Source: Caulobacteraceae bacterium (GTDB lineage Bacteria > Pseudomonadota > Alphaproteobacteria > Caulobacterales > Caulobacteraceae). Taken from it: 56,133 nucleotides of DNA. Below are positions 17,663 through 26,113 of this stretch, one piece after another. The notes below the pieces were generated by a model. That model was not told the origin of the DNA and did no database searches. It worked only from the letters and a program-made list of their open reading frames with translations. The number at the start of each line of letters is the position of its first letter. Position 1 is the stretch's first letter. A program made the position numbers and the translations under genes. The stretch is from assembly GCA_003165275.1 (NCBI GenBank), contig PLSW01000042.1:6320-62452 (forward strand), in the 5' to 3' direction.

Positions 17663-18685
17663 CTAGGACCGGCCGTCCTCGGCGAGCAGGGCGGAAAGCT
17701 CGCCCCACACCCGGTCGACACTGATGGCGGTCATGCCGCCGGGGCCCTCGTCATCGGCGATCACCTGGCGCAGGCGCCGGGTGGCGGGGCGGAACTTGGC
17801 CGCCTTGGGCCGGGTCATTGGCAGGTGCACCATGGGCGCGCCGCCGGCGGCCAGCATGTGCGCCGGACCGGCGTCGTTGGCGACGGCGGCGGCGAGGCGG
17901 GCGGCGAGAGCGATGGTCAACAGCGGGCCCTCGACATCGATGAAGGCGTCGGTGCGGTCGACGGTGGGTAAGAGGGCGTTCGGCAGGGCGGCGCGGATCG
18001 CCGCGGCGGCGTCCAGCTCCATGGGGCCGAGGATGAACACCGGCGTGTAGCCGGCGGCCTCGGCGCGGCCAGCAAGGTCGATATAGCGCTCAAGTGGCCA
18101 GCGCCGCTCCGGGCCGCCGGCGCCGGGGGCGAAGCCGACGTAGGCGGGGCCCGCCGGCAAAAGGGCCTCGGCGGCGGCGAGGATGCGCGGGTCGTTGATC
18201 GTCGCCGGCCGCAGGGTCACCGGCTTGCCGGAGGCCAGCTCCAGCAGCCGGGCCATCCGCTCGGGCACCGCCGCTGGCCAGGTCTCGCCCTTGGCCGGCT
18301 TGGCGCGGGACAGCATGAAGTCGCCGACGGGGGAGATGAAATCCCGCGCCGCCCGGCGGGCGAAGAGACCGCGGGCGACGTTGCCCTGGGTGTCGATCAC
18401 CAGGTCGAACTTGCGCCCGCCGAAGGGCTTCAGCGTCAGATGGTCGCTGAGCTTCGCCCCCGTGGGCCGCGTGGTGAGCACCTCGTCGATCAGTCCGGCC
18501 ACCGCCGGCTTCAGCGTCGTGGCGTAAACCGTCGAGCCCTTGCCGGCGCACCAGGTGATGGTGGCGTTCGGGTAGGCCTCGCGCACGGCGGCCACGAACG
18601 GCAGCTTGATCACCCCGTCGCCGATCACCTCGCCCATGGAATAGACCATCACCGTCTTGGGGTCTGGGATCGGACGGGGGGGCAA
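17663..18685 (-). CDS. GT9 (heptosyltransferase-like) glycosyltransferase
   Basis: 340 residues with two Rossmann-like halves. The N-half has GEVIGDGVIKLPFVAAVREAYP and ITWCAGKGST; the C-half has FAPGAGGPERRWPLERYIDLAGR and VANDAGPAHMLAAGGAPMVHL, which forms the nucleotide-sugar site of ADP-heptose:LPS heptosyltransferases. In this family GxxGD near the N-terminus and NDxGPxH near the C-terminus are typical, and both are seen. It is the first gene of a two-gene operon with the ArnT-like enzyme, and is divergent from the phosphatase gene with an 85-bp gap holding both promoters. Confidence 0.9.
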   Translation of the reverse strand: MPPRPIPDPKTVMVYSMGEVIGDGVIKLPFVAAVREAYPNATITWCAGKGSTVYATTLKPAVAGLIDEVLTTRPTGAKLSDHLTLKPFGGRKFDLVIDTQGNVARGLFARRAARDFISPVGDFMLSRAKPAKGETWPAAVPERMARLLELASGKPVTLRPATINDPRILAAAEALLPAGPAYVGFAPGAGGPERRWPLERYIDLAGRAEAAGYTPVFILGPMELDAAAAIRAALPNALLPTVDRTDAFIDVEGPLLTIALAARLAAAVANDAGPAHMLAAGGAPMVHLPMTRPKAAKFRPATRRLRQVIADDEGPGGMTAISVDRVWGELSALLAEDGRS

Positions 18686-18770
18686 TCGGCCAGCCTCGGC
18701 GCTTGAGGGACGAAATCGCGGCGGTTATAGACCAGTTCGTTTCTGGCGGCGCGCCAATTGGAGTTCCTGA

Positions 18771-19475
18771 ATGCACGGCTCGCCGATCCCGCCGCGGAAA
18801 GCCCCCTTGGCTGATTTCGACCTGACTACGGCCTGGGGCCGGTTTCGCACCTATGTCGACTATAATCTGAACGACCACGCCTTCCTGCGGCTGGGATTCC
18901 AGAACGCCCACTGGCTGGGCGACAGGCTGGTCCGCACCAACCAGCTCTGGCCGTTCCAGCTGCGCCGCTGGCGGGACCGGCACGGGATCCGGACGGTCAT
19001 CAACCTGCGCGGCGGCTTCGACGCCAGCTTCTACGCCCTGGAAAAGGACGCCTGCGCCCGGCTGGGCCTGGCCTTGGAGGACTTCACCGTCCGTTCCCGC
19101 GCCGTGCTGTCCCGCGACCAGATCCTCGCCGCCAAGGCGCTGTTCGAGACCATCGAATATCCGGTCCTGATGCACTGCAAGTCCGGGGCGGATCGGGCCA
19201 GTTTGATGAGCGTGCTCTACGCCCACTTTCAGCTCGGCCAGCCGATCCGCCAGGCGATGGCGCAGATGTCGTTCAAATACCTGCACATGAAGTCGAGCAA
19301 GACCGGGGTGCTGGACCGGCTGTTCGAAACCTACCTGGAAGAGGCCGAGCCGGCGGGCCTGAGCTTCCTGCAGTGGGTTGAAAGCCCCGCCTTCGACCCC
19401 GACGCCATCGCCGCCGGCTTCAAGCCCAACTGGTGGGGCCACGTGCTGACGGACTGGGTGCTGAGAAGAGAGTAA
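18771..19475 (+). CDS. Protein tyrosine/dual-specificity phosphatase-like protein
   Basis: 234 residues. The P-loop is VLMHCKSGADRASL with nucleophile Cys136 and Arg142 (HCx5R), preceded by the IRTVINLRGG strand typical of atypical DSP/PTEN-like bacterial phosphatases. Asp140 sits inside the loop. The substrate may be a phosphoprotein, phosphoinositide or lipid-linked sugar phosphate. Its divergent position next to the GT9/ArnT operon suggests a role in envelope glycan or lipid phosphate handling. No signal peptide is seen. Confidence 0.8.
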   Translation: MHGSPIPPRKAPLADFDLTTAWGRFRTYVDYNLNDHAFLRLGFQNAHWLGDRLVRTNQLWPFQLRRWRDRHGIRTVINLRGGFDASFYALEKDACARLGLALEDFTVRSRAVLSRDQILAAKALFETIEYPVLMHCKSGADRASLMSVLYAHFQLGQPIRQAMAQMSFKYLHMKSSKTGVLDRLFETYLEEAEPAGLSFLQWVESPAFDPDAIAAGFKPNWWGHVLTDWVLRRE

Positions 19476-19512
19476 GCTCGCCGTAAGCTGCAAAAGGGGC
19501 GGTGGACCGACA

Positions 19513-20124
19513 ATGACGATCGACTGGGCCGCGCCGGAAGTCGTCTGCAACATCCTTTGGGCCGTCTGGTATTCGACGTGGCTCGCCGCCGTCGTCTTCT
19601 CGGGCCGGACCACCGCCCAGATGGGCGCGGACGCGGGTAGCCTGTACCGCATGCTCAGCGGCTTTGGCGTCGTCGGGCTGTTCTGGCCGGCGGGGGACGG
19701 GCAGCCGGTCTTCGGTGTCGCCGGCCTCGGCTGGTTCACCGGCCGGCTCTGGCTTGAGCCGGGCGATGTCGCCTGGACCCTGGTCGGCCTCACCGTTGCG
19801 GGATTCGCCTTCTGCTGGTGGGCGCGGCTGCATCTGGGGCGGCTGTGGTCGGGCCTCACCACGATCAAGGAGGGCCACCGCATCGTCGACACCGGGCCCT
19901 ACGGCCTGGTGCGGCATCCGATCTATGCGGGACTGATGTTCTCGGCCTTCATGACCGCCGGCCTGCACGCCAGCCCGGCCGCCTTCTGCGGCGCCGCCCT
20001 CATCGCCCTCGGCTTCAGCCAGATCGCTAGGATCGAGGAGCGGTTCCTGCGCGAACAGCTGGGGGCCGACGGCTATGACGCCTATGCGCGGCGGGTTCCG
20101 ATGCTGGTTCCGCGGCTCTTCTAG
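19513..20124 (+). CDS. Isoprenylcysteine carboxyl methyltransferase (ICMT/PEMT)-family membrane protein
   Basis: 203 residues, four to five membrane segments. The C-terminal half holds the family pattern: HRIVDTGPYGLVRHPIYAGL (SAM-binding, Arg-His-Pro-x-Tyr) and later RIEERFLREQLGADGYDAYARRVP, with EE and YxxY as in ICMT and NnrU/PEMT relatives. The substrate is uncertain; bacterial members methylate lipids or small isoprenoid-like acids. It follows the phosphatase gene by 37 bp on the same strand and may be cotranscribed with it. Confidence 0.85.
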   Translation: MTIDWAAPEVVCNILWAVWYSTWLAAVVFSGRTTAQMGADAGSLYRMLSGFGVVGLFWPAGDGQPVFGVAGLGWFTGRLWLEPGDVAWTLVGLTVAGFAFCWWARLHLGRLWSGLTTIKEGHRIVDTGPYGLVRHPIYAGLMFSAFMTAGLHASPAAFCGAALIALGFSQIARIEERFLREQLGADGYDAYARRVPMLVPRLF

Positions 20125-20133
20125 GCGGCGGCC

Positions 20134-20763
20134 CTACCCCACCTTCGCCGGGGTCATCCGTTTCACCGCCGCCGAGACCCGGTGGCGGAACTGCTGCCAG
20201 GCGGCGACGCGGCCCGATGTCACCCAGTTCATCTGCACCACCCGGCGGGGGCCGGCGAAGGGCTTGTGGCCGTGCCAGGAGTTTTCCGAGCGGCGGAAGA
20301 TCAAGAGCGTGCCGAAATCAGGGGGCAGTTCCTCGGCCACCGCCTCCAGGTCCTCGCCGTTGCGCAACAGTCGCAGTCGGCCGCCGTCCGGCGCCCAGGC
20401 CTCGTTGAGGTACAGAAGGACGGTGATCACCTTGGTCTTGGAATCGGTGTGGATCTGGCCGTCGTTCTCGCCGCATATGCCGCGGACGGTGAACATGGTC
20501 GGGCAGGCGGTCAGGTCGAGGTCGAACTTCTCCTCCACCGCCTTGCGGAAGGCCGCCCCGTCCAGGGCCTCGATCAGGCCCTTCAGGGCGCCCTGCACCT
20601 TGACGTCGTCGAGGGTGAAGGAGCCGGGCTTGTCGATGGCCGGGTAGTCGGCGCCGATGGCGGCCGCCGCCTCGGGGCGCACGAAGTCGCGCACCACCAG
20701 ATAGTCGTAGGGGTCCCGCTTGAGCGGCGTCTTGCGCAGGGCGTCGAGATCGAGAAAGCGCAT
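20134..20763 (-). CDS. 2-oxoglutarate/Fe(II)-dependent oxygenase
   Basis: 209 residues with a jelly-roll core. The metal triad fits His105 and Asp107 (QIHTDSKTKVITVLLYLNE) and His164 or His166 (NSWHGHKPF). Arg173 or Arg174 (GPRRVVQMNW) would bind 2OG. This spacing is that of the prolyl 4-hydroxylase-like 2OG-FeII_Oxy_3 group. The substrate is unknown; similar small oxygenases often sit among sugar-modification genes. It is 68 bp downstream of the DUF1272 gene and converges with the ICMT gene (9 bp). Confidence 0.85.
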   Translation of the reverse strand: MRFLDLDALRKTPLKRDPYDYLVVRDFVRPEAAAAIGADYPAIDKPGSFTLDDVKVQGALKGLIEALDGAAFRKAVEEKFDLDLTACPTMFTVRGICGENDGQIHTDSKTKVITVLLYLNEAWAPDGGRLRLLRNGEDLEAVAEELPPDFGTLLIFRRSENSWHGHKPFAGPRRVVQMNWVTSGRVAAWQQFRHRVSAAVKRMTPAKVG

Positions 20764-20831
20764 CGAAGGTCCAGAACAGTTTCGCGGGGCGAACCGCGCG
20801 GCCTACTTATCGGCGATGGGACGCGGCCTGG

Positions 20832-21077
20832 CTAGACCGCCGGGCAGCCGGCGACCTTCACCGTGCGAGATGTCGCAGCCGGGTACTTGGCCAGCATGAC
20901 GCCCGTCCGCAAGGGGCGGGCCGTCAGGCCGCCGCCGCAGTTGGGGCAGGCGCCCTTCAAGACGGTGGCCGCGCAGTCCGCGCAGAAGGTGCATTCGAAC
21001 GAGCAGACAAAGGCGCCGCGGGCGTCGGCCGGCAGGTCCCTGTCGCAGCATTCGCAGCCGGGGCGCATCTGAAGCAT
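20832..21077 (-). CDS. DUF1272 zinc-ribbon-like small protein
   Basis: 81 residues, start MLQMRPGCECCDRDLPADARGA. Paired cysteines (8, 10/11, about 25, 29/32, 35, 45/48: CxCC, CSFECTFCADC, CPNCGG) are those of DUF1272, likely binding zinc. Function unknown. The start is 1 bp after the stop of the PaiB-like gene, so it is in the same operon. Confidence 0.9.
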   Translation of the reverse strand: MLQMRPGCECCDRDLPADARGAFVCSFECTFCADCAATVLKGACPNCGGGLTARPLRTGVMLAKYPAATSRTVKVAGCPAV

Positions 21078-21078
21078 G

Positions 21079-21723
21079 TCAGGCCTCCTCGGGGGGCAGG
21101 GCGTTCATCACCGCGGCGACCGCGTCCGAGCGGGGGTCGTGGTCGGCGGCGAGGCCGGCGACGACGCCGGCCTGGTCCGCGGCGGGGCGATTCTGGCTCA
21201 TCTTCCAGGCGCCGTCGAGGCGGGTGAGGGTCAGGCGAAAGCCGACGATCCCGCGCACCATGGACTGGATGAAGTCCGCCGGGGCGTCGGTCACCGCCCA
21301 GGGCTCGGCGCGGCCGGCTTCATGGGCGGCAGTGAGCCGGGTCACCAGATCGGTGAGCGCCGCGGCCTCGTCGAAGATCTCGATGCGGCCGCGGGCCTGG
21401 ACGGCGAGGTAGTTCCAGGTGGGCACCACCTTGTGGGTCTCGGCCTTGGCCGGATACCAGCTTGGGCTGATGTAGGCGTTGGCGGCGGTGTAGAGGGCCA
21501 GGACCTCGTCGCCGTCCGACAGGCTGCGCCAGTGCGGGTTGGCCCTCGCGAAATGGCCCTCCAGCACGCCGAGCGCGCCGGCGGCCTCATTCAGCAGCGT
21601 CGGGATATGGCTGGCCTGCAGGCCGTCCGCGCCGTGGCTGACCAGGCTGGCGAAGCCGATCCGGCGGATCGCCGCGTGCAGGACCGCGGGCCGGCGTTCG
21701 GCGAAGGCCTCGGGGACGTACAT
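21079..21723 (-). CDS. PaiB-family FMN-binding protein
   Basis: 214 residues from MYVPEAFAERRP, the usual PaiB N-terminus. Diagnostic parts are ASHIPTLL, GHFARANPHW, ISPSWYP and VPTWNYLAVQARG, which form the split-barrel flavin site. PaiB was named as a negative regulator of sporulation and protease genes in Bacillus, but most homologues are better seen as FMN-binding proteins of unknown reaction. The ATG at 21723 is preferred to the longer frame that runs to 21987, because that extension is the antisense of OsmC. Gap to OsmC is 5 bp. Confidence 0.9.
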   Translation of the reverse strand: MYVPEAFAERRPAVLHAAIRRIGFASLVSHGADGLQASHIPTLLNEAAGALGVLEGHFARANPHWRSLSDGDEVLALYTAANAYISPSWYPAKAETHKVVPTWNYLAVQARGRIEIFDEAAALTDLVTRLTAAHEAGRAEPWAVTDAPADFIQSMVRGIVGFRLTLTRLDGAWKMSQNRPAADQAGVVAGLAADHDPRSDAVAAVMNALPPEEA

Positions 21724-21728
21724 GGGGC

Positions 21729-22205
21729 TCAGCCCTCCGTCTCGAAACTGGCCTCGACCGCCACGGGGAAGTTCACCGAATTGGCGATGAAGCAGAGATT
21801 GTGCGCCCGCGCATGCAGGGCCTCGGCCACGGCGACATCCGCCCCCGCCGCAAGCCGCGCGTGCGGCCGCAGGGTGACGGCGACGAACCGGCCGCCGCCG
21901 TCTTCCGTCTCGAGCATCTCGCCGCTGGCCTGGTCGGCGTAGGCGGTGACCACGACGCCAGCGTCCGAACAGAGGTGAAGATACCACAGCTGGTGGCAGG
22001 TGGAGATGGAGGCGACCAGCAACTCCTCCGGGTTCCAGCGGGCACTGTCGCCCCTAAACGCCGGGTCGGCGGAGCCAGGGATGGGCGGCTTGCCGTCCGC
22101 CCGGATCTCGTGGTCGCGGGCGTAGTCGCGATAGCCGCGCGTGCCGACGCCCCGGTCGCCGGTCCAGACCACGGCGGCTCGATAGGTGTGGGTCTTGGTC
22201 GCCAT
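21729..22205 (-). CDS. OsmC-family peroxide-reducing protein
   Basis: 158 residues. Two peroxidatic-type cysteines are in place: Cys70 (SISTCHQLWYLHLC) and Cys138 (AHNLCFIANSVN). The HEIRADGKPPIPGSADPAFRGD segment matches the OsmC/YhfA-type subgroup. It probably removes organic hydroperoxides in the cytosol. It is the first gene of the OsmC-PaiB-DUF1272 operon and is divergent from the DGPF/ECF42 pair. Confidence 0.9.
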   Translation of the reverse strand: MATKTHTYRAAVVWTGDRGVGTRGYRDYARDHEIRADGKPPIPGSADPAFRGDSARWNPEELLVASISTCHQLWYLHLCSDAGVVVTAYADQASGEMLETEDGGGRFVAVTLRPHARLAAGADVAVAEALHARAHNLCFIANSVNFPVAVEASFETEG

Positions 22206-22312
22206 GGCCCCGCTCCCAGGCCTGATCACAGGCGCTGTTCCTAACCGGGGTCGCCGCGCTCGCCAACGGCGAATGAAAATCGGCGATATATTCGTCGGTG
22301 ATGTGGCTGAGC

Positions 22313-22339
22313 TGTCGATTTCGACCGGCCCCGGTCGTC
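22313..22339 (+). promoter_or_regulatory. Predicted ECF42-type promoter
   Basis: TGTCGA (22313-22318), 17 bp, CGTC (22336-22339), 45 bp before the DGPF ATG. From memory, ECF42 sigma factors recognise a TGTCGA -35 box and a CGA/TC-like -10 box upstream of DGPF genes, so this is likely the autoregulatory promoter of the two-gene operon. Confidence 0.6.
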
Positions 22340-22384
22340 TAGTCGTCGGCGGATCACGCCGAACCCTCTTGGAGACCAACGTCC

Positions 22385-22723
22385 ATGCAATACCTGCTGC
22401 TGATCTACGAAAACGAAGCCGACTCCGACTACGGCGACCCGGCCCTGATGGCCGAATACGGCGCCTTCACCCAGGGCATCGTCCAGAGCGGCCACTTCAA
22501 GGCCGGCGACGCCCTGCAGTCGGTGGCGACCGCCACCACGGTGCGGGTCAAGGACGGCAAGACCATCGCCACCGACGGCCCCTTCGCCGAGACCCGCGAA
22601 CAGCTGGGCGGCTACTATGCCATTGAGGCCAAGGACCTGGACGAGGCGATCGCTATCGCCGCCCGGATCCCCGCGGCGCGCAACGGCTCGATCGAGGTGC
22701 GGCCGATCATGGTGTTCGGCTGA
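22385..22723 (+). CDS. YciI-like DGPF-domain protein
   Basis: 112 residues, MQYLLLIYENEAD...TDGPFAETREQLGGYYAIEAKDLDEAIAIAARIP, with the DGPF motif at about 61-64. These dimeric ferredoxin-like proteins are the constant partners of ECF42 sigma factors. Their biochemical role is not known. The sigma factor gene begins 16 bp downstream on the same strand. Confidence 0.92.
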   Translation: MQYLLLIYENEADSDYGDPALMAEYGAFTQGIVQSGHFKAGDALQSVATATTVRVKDGKTIATDGPFAETREQLGGYYAIEAKDLDEAIAIAARIPAARNGSIEVRPIMVFG

Positions 22724-22739
22724 GGCGGGTCCGGACTCG

Positions 22740-23984
22740 ATGATCCAGGAGGAGGTCGAAGCCGTCTTTCGGCGGGAGCAGGGGGCCGCGAGGGCCACCC
22801 TGATCCGGCTCCTGGGCGACTTCGATCTCGCCGAGGACGGCCTGCAGGCCGCCTTCGAGGCCGCTCTGGCCCGCTGGCCCACGGCGGGGGTTCCCGCCAA
22901 TCCTCGGGCCTGGCTGGTCAGCGTGGCGCGCAATCGCGGCGTCGATGAGCTGCGCCGCCGGGCCCGTTTGAGGTCGCGCGACGCGCTGTTGTTGGCGCAG
23001 GCCGATATCGCGCAAGCCGCGTCCGCGCCGGCCGACGAAGCGGACGCCGGCGACGACCTGCTGCGGCTGATCTTCACCTGCTGCCACCCGGCCCTGGGCA
23101 TGGAGGCGCGGGTCGCCCTGACCCTGCGCACCGTCTGCGGCCTGCCGACCCCCGCCATCGCTCGCGCCTTTCTGGTCAGCGAGGAGACCCTCGCCCAGCG
23201 CCTGGTGCGGGCCAAGGCCAAGATCCGGGGCGCCGGCATTCCCTATCGCGTGCCGCCCGACGACAGGCTGGCCGAGCGCCTCGATGGGGTGCTGGCGGTG
23301 CTCTACCTGGTGTTCACCGACACCTACGCCGGCGCGGAGGAGACCCGCGGCCCGCCCGGGAGCCTGGCCGAGGAGGCCGTCGGCCTGGCGCGGTTGCTGG
23401 ACGAGCGCCTTCCCGGCCGCCCCGCGATCAATGGTCTCCTGGCGCTGATGCTGTTGCACGGGGCGCGGGCGCCGGCCCGATACGACGCGGCGGGGGAGCT
23501 GGTGTTGCTGGAGAATCAGGATCGCGGGCTTTGGAACCGCGCCTGGATCGCCGAGGGTCTTGAGCGGGTCGAGACCGCGCTGCGCGCGCCGGCGGGGATT
23601 CCGTCCACCTATGCCGTCCAGGCCGCCATCGCCGCCCTGCATGCCCGCGCCGAGACGCCGGACGAGACGGACTGGCCGCAGATCGCCGGCCTCTATGCCG
23701 TGCTCATGCGCCTGCATCCGACGCCGGTGGTGGAGCTCAATCACGCCGTGGCGGTGTCGATGGTCGACGGGCCGGCGCGGGCGCTGGGCCTCTTGGACGC
23801 CCTTGCCGCCCGCGGGTCCCTGGCGGGCTATCACCTGCTGCCGGCCGCCAGGGCGGATTTTCTGCGGCGGTTGGGGCGCAAGGCGGAGGCGATCACGGCC
23901 TATCGCGAGGCGATGGCCCTGGCGCCGGGCGGAGCCGACCGGCGGCTGCTGGCGCGCCGGATCGCGGGCCTGCAGGGGCCGTGA
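22740..23984 (+). CDS. ECF42-group sigma factor with long C-terminal TPR-like domain
   Basis: 414 residues. Sigma region 2 is in 1-80 (FDLAEDGLQAAFEAALARWP, NPRAWLVSVARNRGVDELRRR) and region 4 in about 115-170 (LTLRTVCGLPTPAIARAFLVSEETLAQRLVRAKAKI). The remaining ~230 residues (DUF6596/TPR: GAEETRGPPGSLAEEAVGLARLLDERLPG, PTPVVELNHAVAVSMVDGPARAL) are the hallmark of ECF42, which lacks an anti-sigma factor and uses this domain for control. It is cotranscribed with the DGPF gene. Confidence 0.93.
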   Translation: MIQEEVEAVFRREQGAARATLIRLLGDFDLAEDGLQAAFEAALARWPTAGVPANPRAWLVSVARNRGVDELRRRARLRSRDALLLAQADIAQAASAPADEADAGDDLLRLIFTCCHPALGMEARVALTLRTVCGLPTPAIARAFLVSEETLAQRLVRAKAKIRGAGIPYRVPPDDRLAERLDGVLAVLYLVFTDTYAGAEETRGPPGSLAEEAVGLARLLDERLPGRPAINGLLALMLLHGARAPARYDAAGELVLLENQDRGLWNRAWIAEGLERVETALRAPAGIPSTYAVQAAIAALHARAETPDETDWPQIAGLYAVLMRLHPTPVVELNHAVAVSMVDGPARALGLLDALAARGSLAGYHLLPAARADFLRRLGRKAEAITAYREAMALAPGGADRRLLARRIAGLQGP

Positions 23985-24030
23985 TCGCCGCGGCCGGGGT
24001 CAGGCCGGCCGCGGCGCCACGAGCGGACGG

Positions 24031-24306
24031 CTAGTGGCCCATCGCGCTCGCGGACGACATCGCATCCGAGCCCATCGCGCCGGCGGGCGGCGTCTTCTTC
24101 TTGGGGTGGGGCTTCATCTTCGGCTTGGCCTTGGCGTCGGCGGCCATGGCGTTCATCGCCATCGGGCTGGCGGCCATCGGCGTTGCGCTCATCGCCGCGG
24201 CGCCCATCGGATGGTCGGCGGCCATCGGGTCGGCGGCGGCGACGCCGGCCAGACACAGGGCGGCGGGGAAGGCGAAGGCGGCGGCGATGCGCAGGGCGTT
24301 TCTCAT
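24031..24306 (-). CDS. Small exported Met- and His-rich protein, possible metal binder
   Basis: 91 residues. A signal peptide ends near GVAAA (about residue 25). The mature part has many regularly spaced Met, often as xPMAA or AMxA (DPMAADHPMGAAAMSATPMAAS), a Lys/Pro/His block (KPKMKPHPKKK) and ends in SAMGH. There is no known fold; it recalls small Met-rich periplasmic copper or metal binders and MxKDx-type repeat proteins. An AAGGA site lies 9 nt before the ATG. A SigF-like promoter is 55 bp upstream. The low complexity lowers certainty about function, not about being a gene. Confidence 0.72.
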   Translation of the reverse strand: MRNALRIAAAFAFPAALCLAGVAAADPMAADHPMGAAAMSATPMAASPMAMNAMAADAKAKPKMKPHPKKKTPPAGAMGSDAMSSASAMGH

Positions 24307-24360
24307 GGGTGTGTTTCCTTGATGGATCGGGACCGTCCGTCAGACCGGACATGCTGCTAG

Positions 24361-24385
24361 TTCGCCGCGTCGCGGACTTGGTTAC
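24361..24385 (-). promoter_or_regulatory. Possible SigF promoter of the Met-rich gene
   Basis: Minus strand GTAACC (24385-24380), 15 bp, CGAA (24364-24361, in CGAACT). Both boxes equal those of the DUF1223 promoter, but the spacer is one base shorter. The ATG is 55 bp downstream. Confidence 0.5.
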
Positions 24386-26005
24386 ATGCGGCGAATCAGG
24401 CTGCGCCTCTTGCGGCGTCCGCCGGCTTCGGGGCAGATCAGCACGCGCCACGTGATCGACGCGGGGGGAACGACGATCTTGACCACGCCAGCCGCCGCCG
24501 CGCCGCGCCCGCGCCCCTTCGGCCTGTCCTGGACCACCCAGGCCTGGATCGCCGCCGGGGTCGGCATCGCCTTCATGCTGGCCAGCATGGCGACCCGCCC
24601 GCTTTGGCGGGACGAATACTGGGCGCTCTATTTCTCCGACGTCGCCCACACCGCCGGTTTCGACCTGACCCAGCGGATCACCAAGGACGTGCATCCGCCG
24701 TTCTACTTCATGCTGCTGCACCTCTGGCGGCAGGTGAACGGCTCGGACGGCTGGGCCCGGGTGCTGACCCTGCCGTTGCTGGCCGCGGGGGCCTGGGCGA
24801 CCTGGCGGCTGGGACGCACGCGGCCGCGGGAGACGGGTATGTTCCTGCTGCTCAGCGCCACCTCCTACTGGCTGATCTACTACGGCGTGGAAGTGCGGAT
24901 GTACTTCCTGATGTTCGTGCTCTCGACCCTGTCGGTGGTGGTGGTGCGCAATGCGCTGCAACGACCCGAGACCGTCTATTCTTCCGCCGGACTGATGGTT
25001 CTGATCGGCGCGCCCCTGGCGTTGAGCCACTTCTTCGGCGCGCTGTGGGTCGCGGTTCTCGGCGCCTGGACAGGCCTGGCCCTGCTGCGCGCCGGCCGCA
25101 TCGGCGGATTTCTCGCCTGGGGAGCGGCCAGCGCCGTCGCCATCGCGCCGGTGGTCGTCTGGATCGCCTTCGTGCATCCGCAGCACAATCCAGGCGCCGC
25201 GACCCAATTTCTGCCGATCGGCGGCGCCCTGGAATACGCCTCCACCCAGTTCTTCCGGGGTTGGTTCAAGACCCTGGCGTCCAACCTCGTGGCCACCCTC
25301 GCCGCGCTGCTCTGCGCCGCGCCGTTGATCCGTCGCCGTGACCCTTTCGACGGGGTGCTGGCCCTGGCCATCGTCTCCACCGTGCTGATCGCCTTCGGCG
25401 TCCACCTCTTCTGGGTGCCGCTGATCAAGGAGCGAGCCTTCATCGTGGTGATGCCGGCGACCAGCTATCTGCTGGTTCGGGCCATGGCCAGCGTGGGCGC
25501 GGGCCAGCCGCGGGCCGCGCGGCTGATCGCCTGGGTTCCCCTCGTGGCGGCGCTTTCGCCCCTGCTGCTGGTCAGCGAGTATTTCAAGAATTTCGAGCAC
25601 ACGCCCGAGGTTCGGCAGTTGATCGCCAAGGGGGGACACTGCGCCGGCGCCCCCATCGTCGCCTACTACCGGCCCAGCGACCAGGGCCAGGACTTCGCCG
25701 AGTTCATGACACGGCGGATGCTGGCCGGCGCCGCGCACGGGCATGACGTAACCCTGGTCAACGCCGCCGACCTGGCGGCGCGCCATCAGCCGCCGCCGCC
25801 GAATCCGAACTGCACCGTCAAGGCCCTGGCCCTGGGCCTGACCACCGGCGAGAGATCCGACCACATCGACGCCCGCAATGGGCTGGCCGCCGCCGGCGTT
25901 CCCCTGGCGACCCTGCAGGAGCGGCGGATCGGCCGGGACCGCCAGCTGGTCTGGTTAGGGCCCGCCGAGGGAACCGTCAGCGCCCAAAAATCAGCTTCGC
26001 CGTAG
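24386..26005 (+). CDS. PMT/ArnT-like membrane glycosyltransferase
   Basis: 539 residues from the first ATG. A TTG in frame at 24479 (residue 32) has GGGGGA eight bases upstream and may be the true start, since residues 1-31 are basic and unlike the family. Around ten membrane helices follow. After the first comes PLWRDEYWALYFS with the DE pair and TKDVHPPFYFMLLHLW, the PMT_2/GT39 arrangement. The last ~110 residues are soluble and include Cys pairs (HCAGAP, PNPNCTV). It probably transfers a lipid-linked sugar in the periplasm. Confidence 0.82.
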   Translation: MRRIRLRLLRRPPASGQISTRHVIDAGGTTILTTPAAAAPRPRPFGLSWTTQAWIAAGVGIAFMLASMATRPLWRDEYWALYFSDVAHTAGFDLTQRITKDVHPPFYFMLLHLWRQVNGSDGWARVLTLPLLAAGAWATWRLGRTRPRETGMFLLLSATSYWLIYYGVEVRMYFLMFVLSTLSVVVVRNALQRPETVYSSAGLMVLIGAPLALSHFFGALWVAVLGAWTGLALLRAGRIGGFLAWGAASAVAIAPVVVWIAFVHPQHNPGAATQFLPIGGALEYASTQFFRGWFKTLASNLVATLAALLCAAPLIRRRDPFDGVLALAIVSTVLIAFGVHLFWVPLIKERAFIVVMPATSYLLVRAMASVGAGQPRAARLIAWVPLVAALSPLLLVSEYFKNFEHTPEVRQLIAKGGHCAGAPIVAYYRPSDQGQDFAEFMTRRMLAGAAHGHDVTLVNAADLAARHQPPPPNPNCTVKALALGLTTGERSDHIDARNGLAAAGVPLATLQERRIGRDRQLVWLGPAEGTVSAQKSASP

Positions 26006-26113
26006 CTCGAAAATGACCTAAGCCAGCGGTGTTCAGGCGCGCCCGGCCGCAGTGCTGGACGCTGCGACGAGGCTCCGTCGTTCGGCGAAGGACCACCGGC
26101 CAGGGACCAGACG

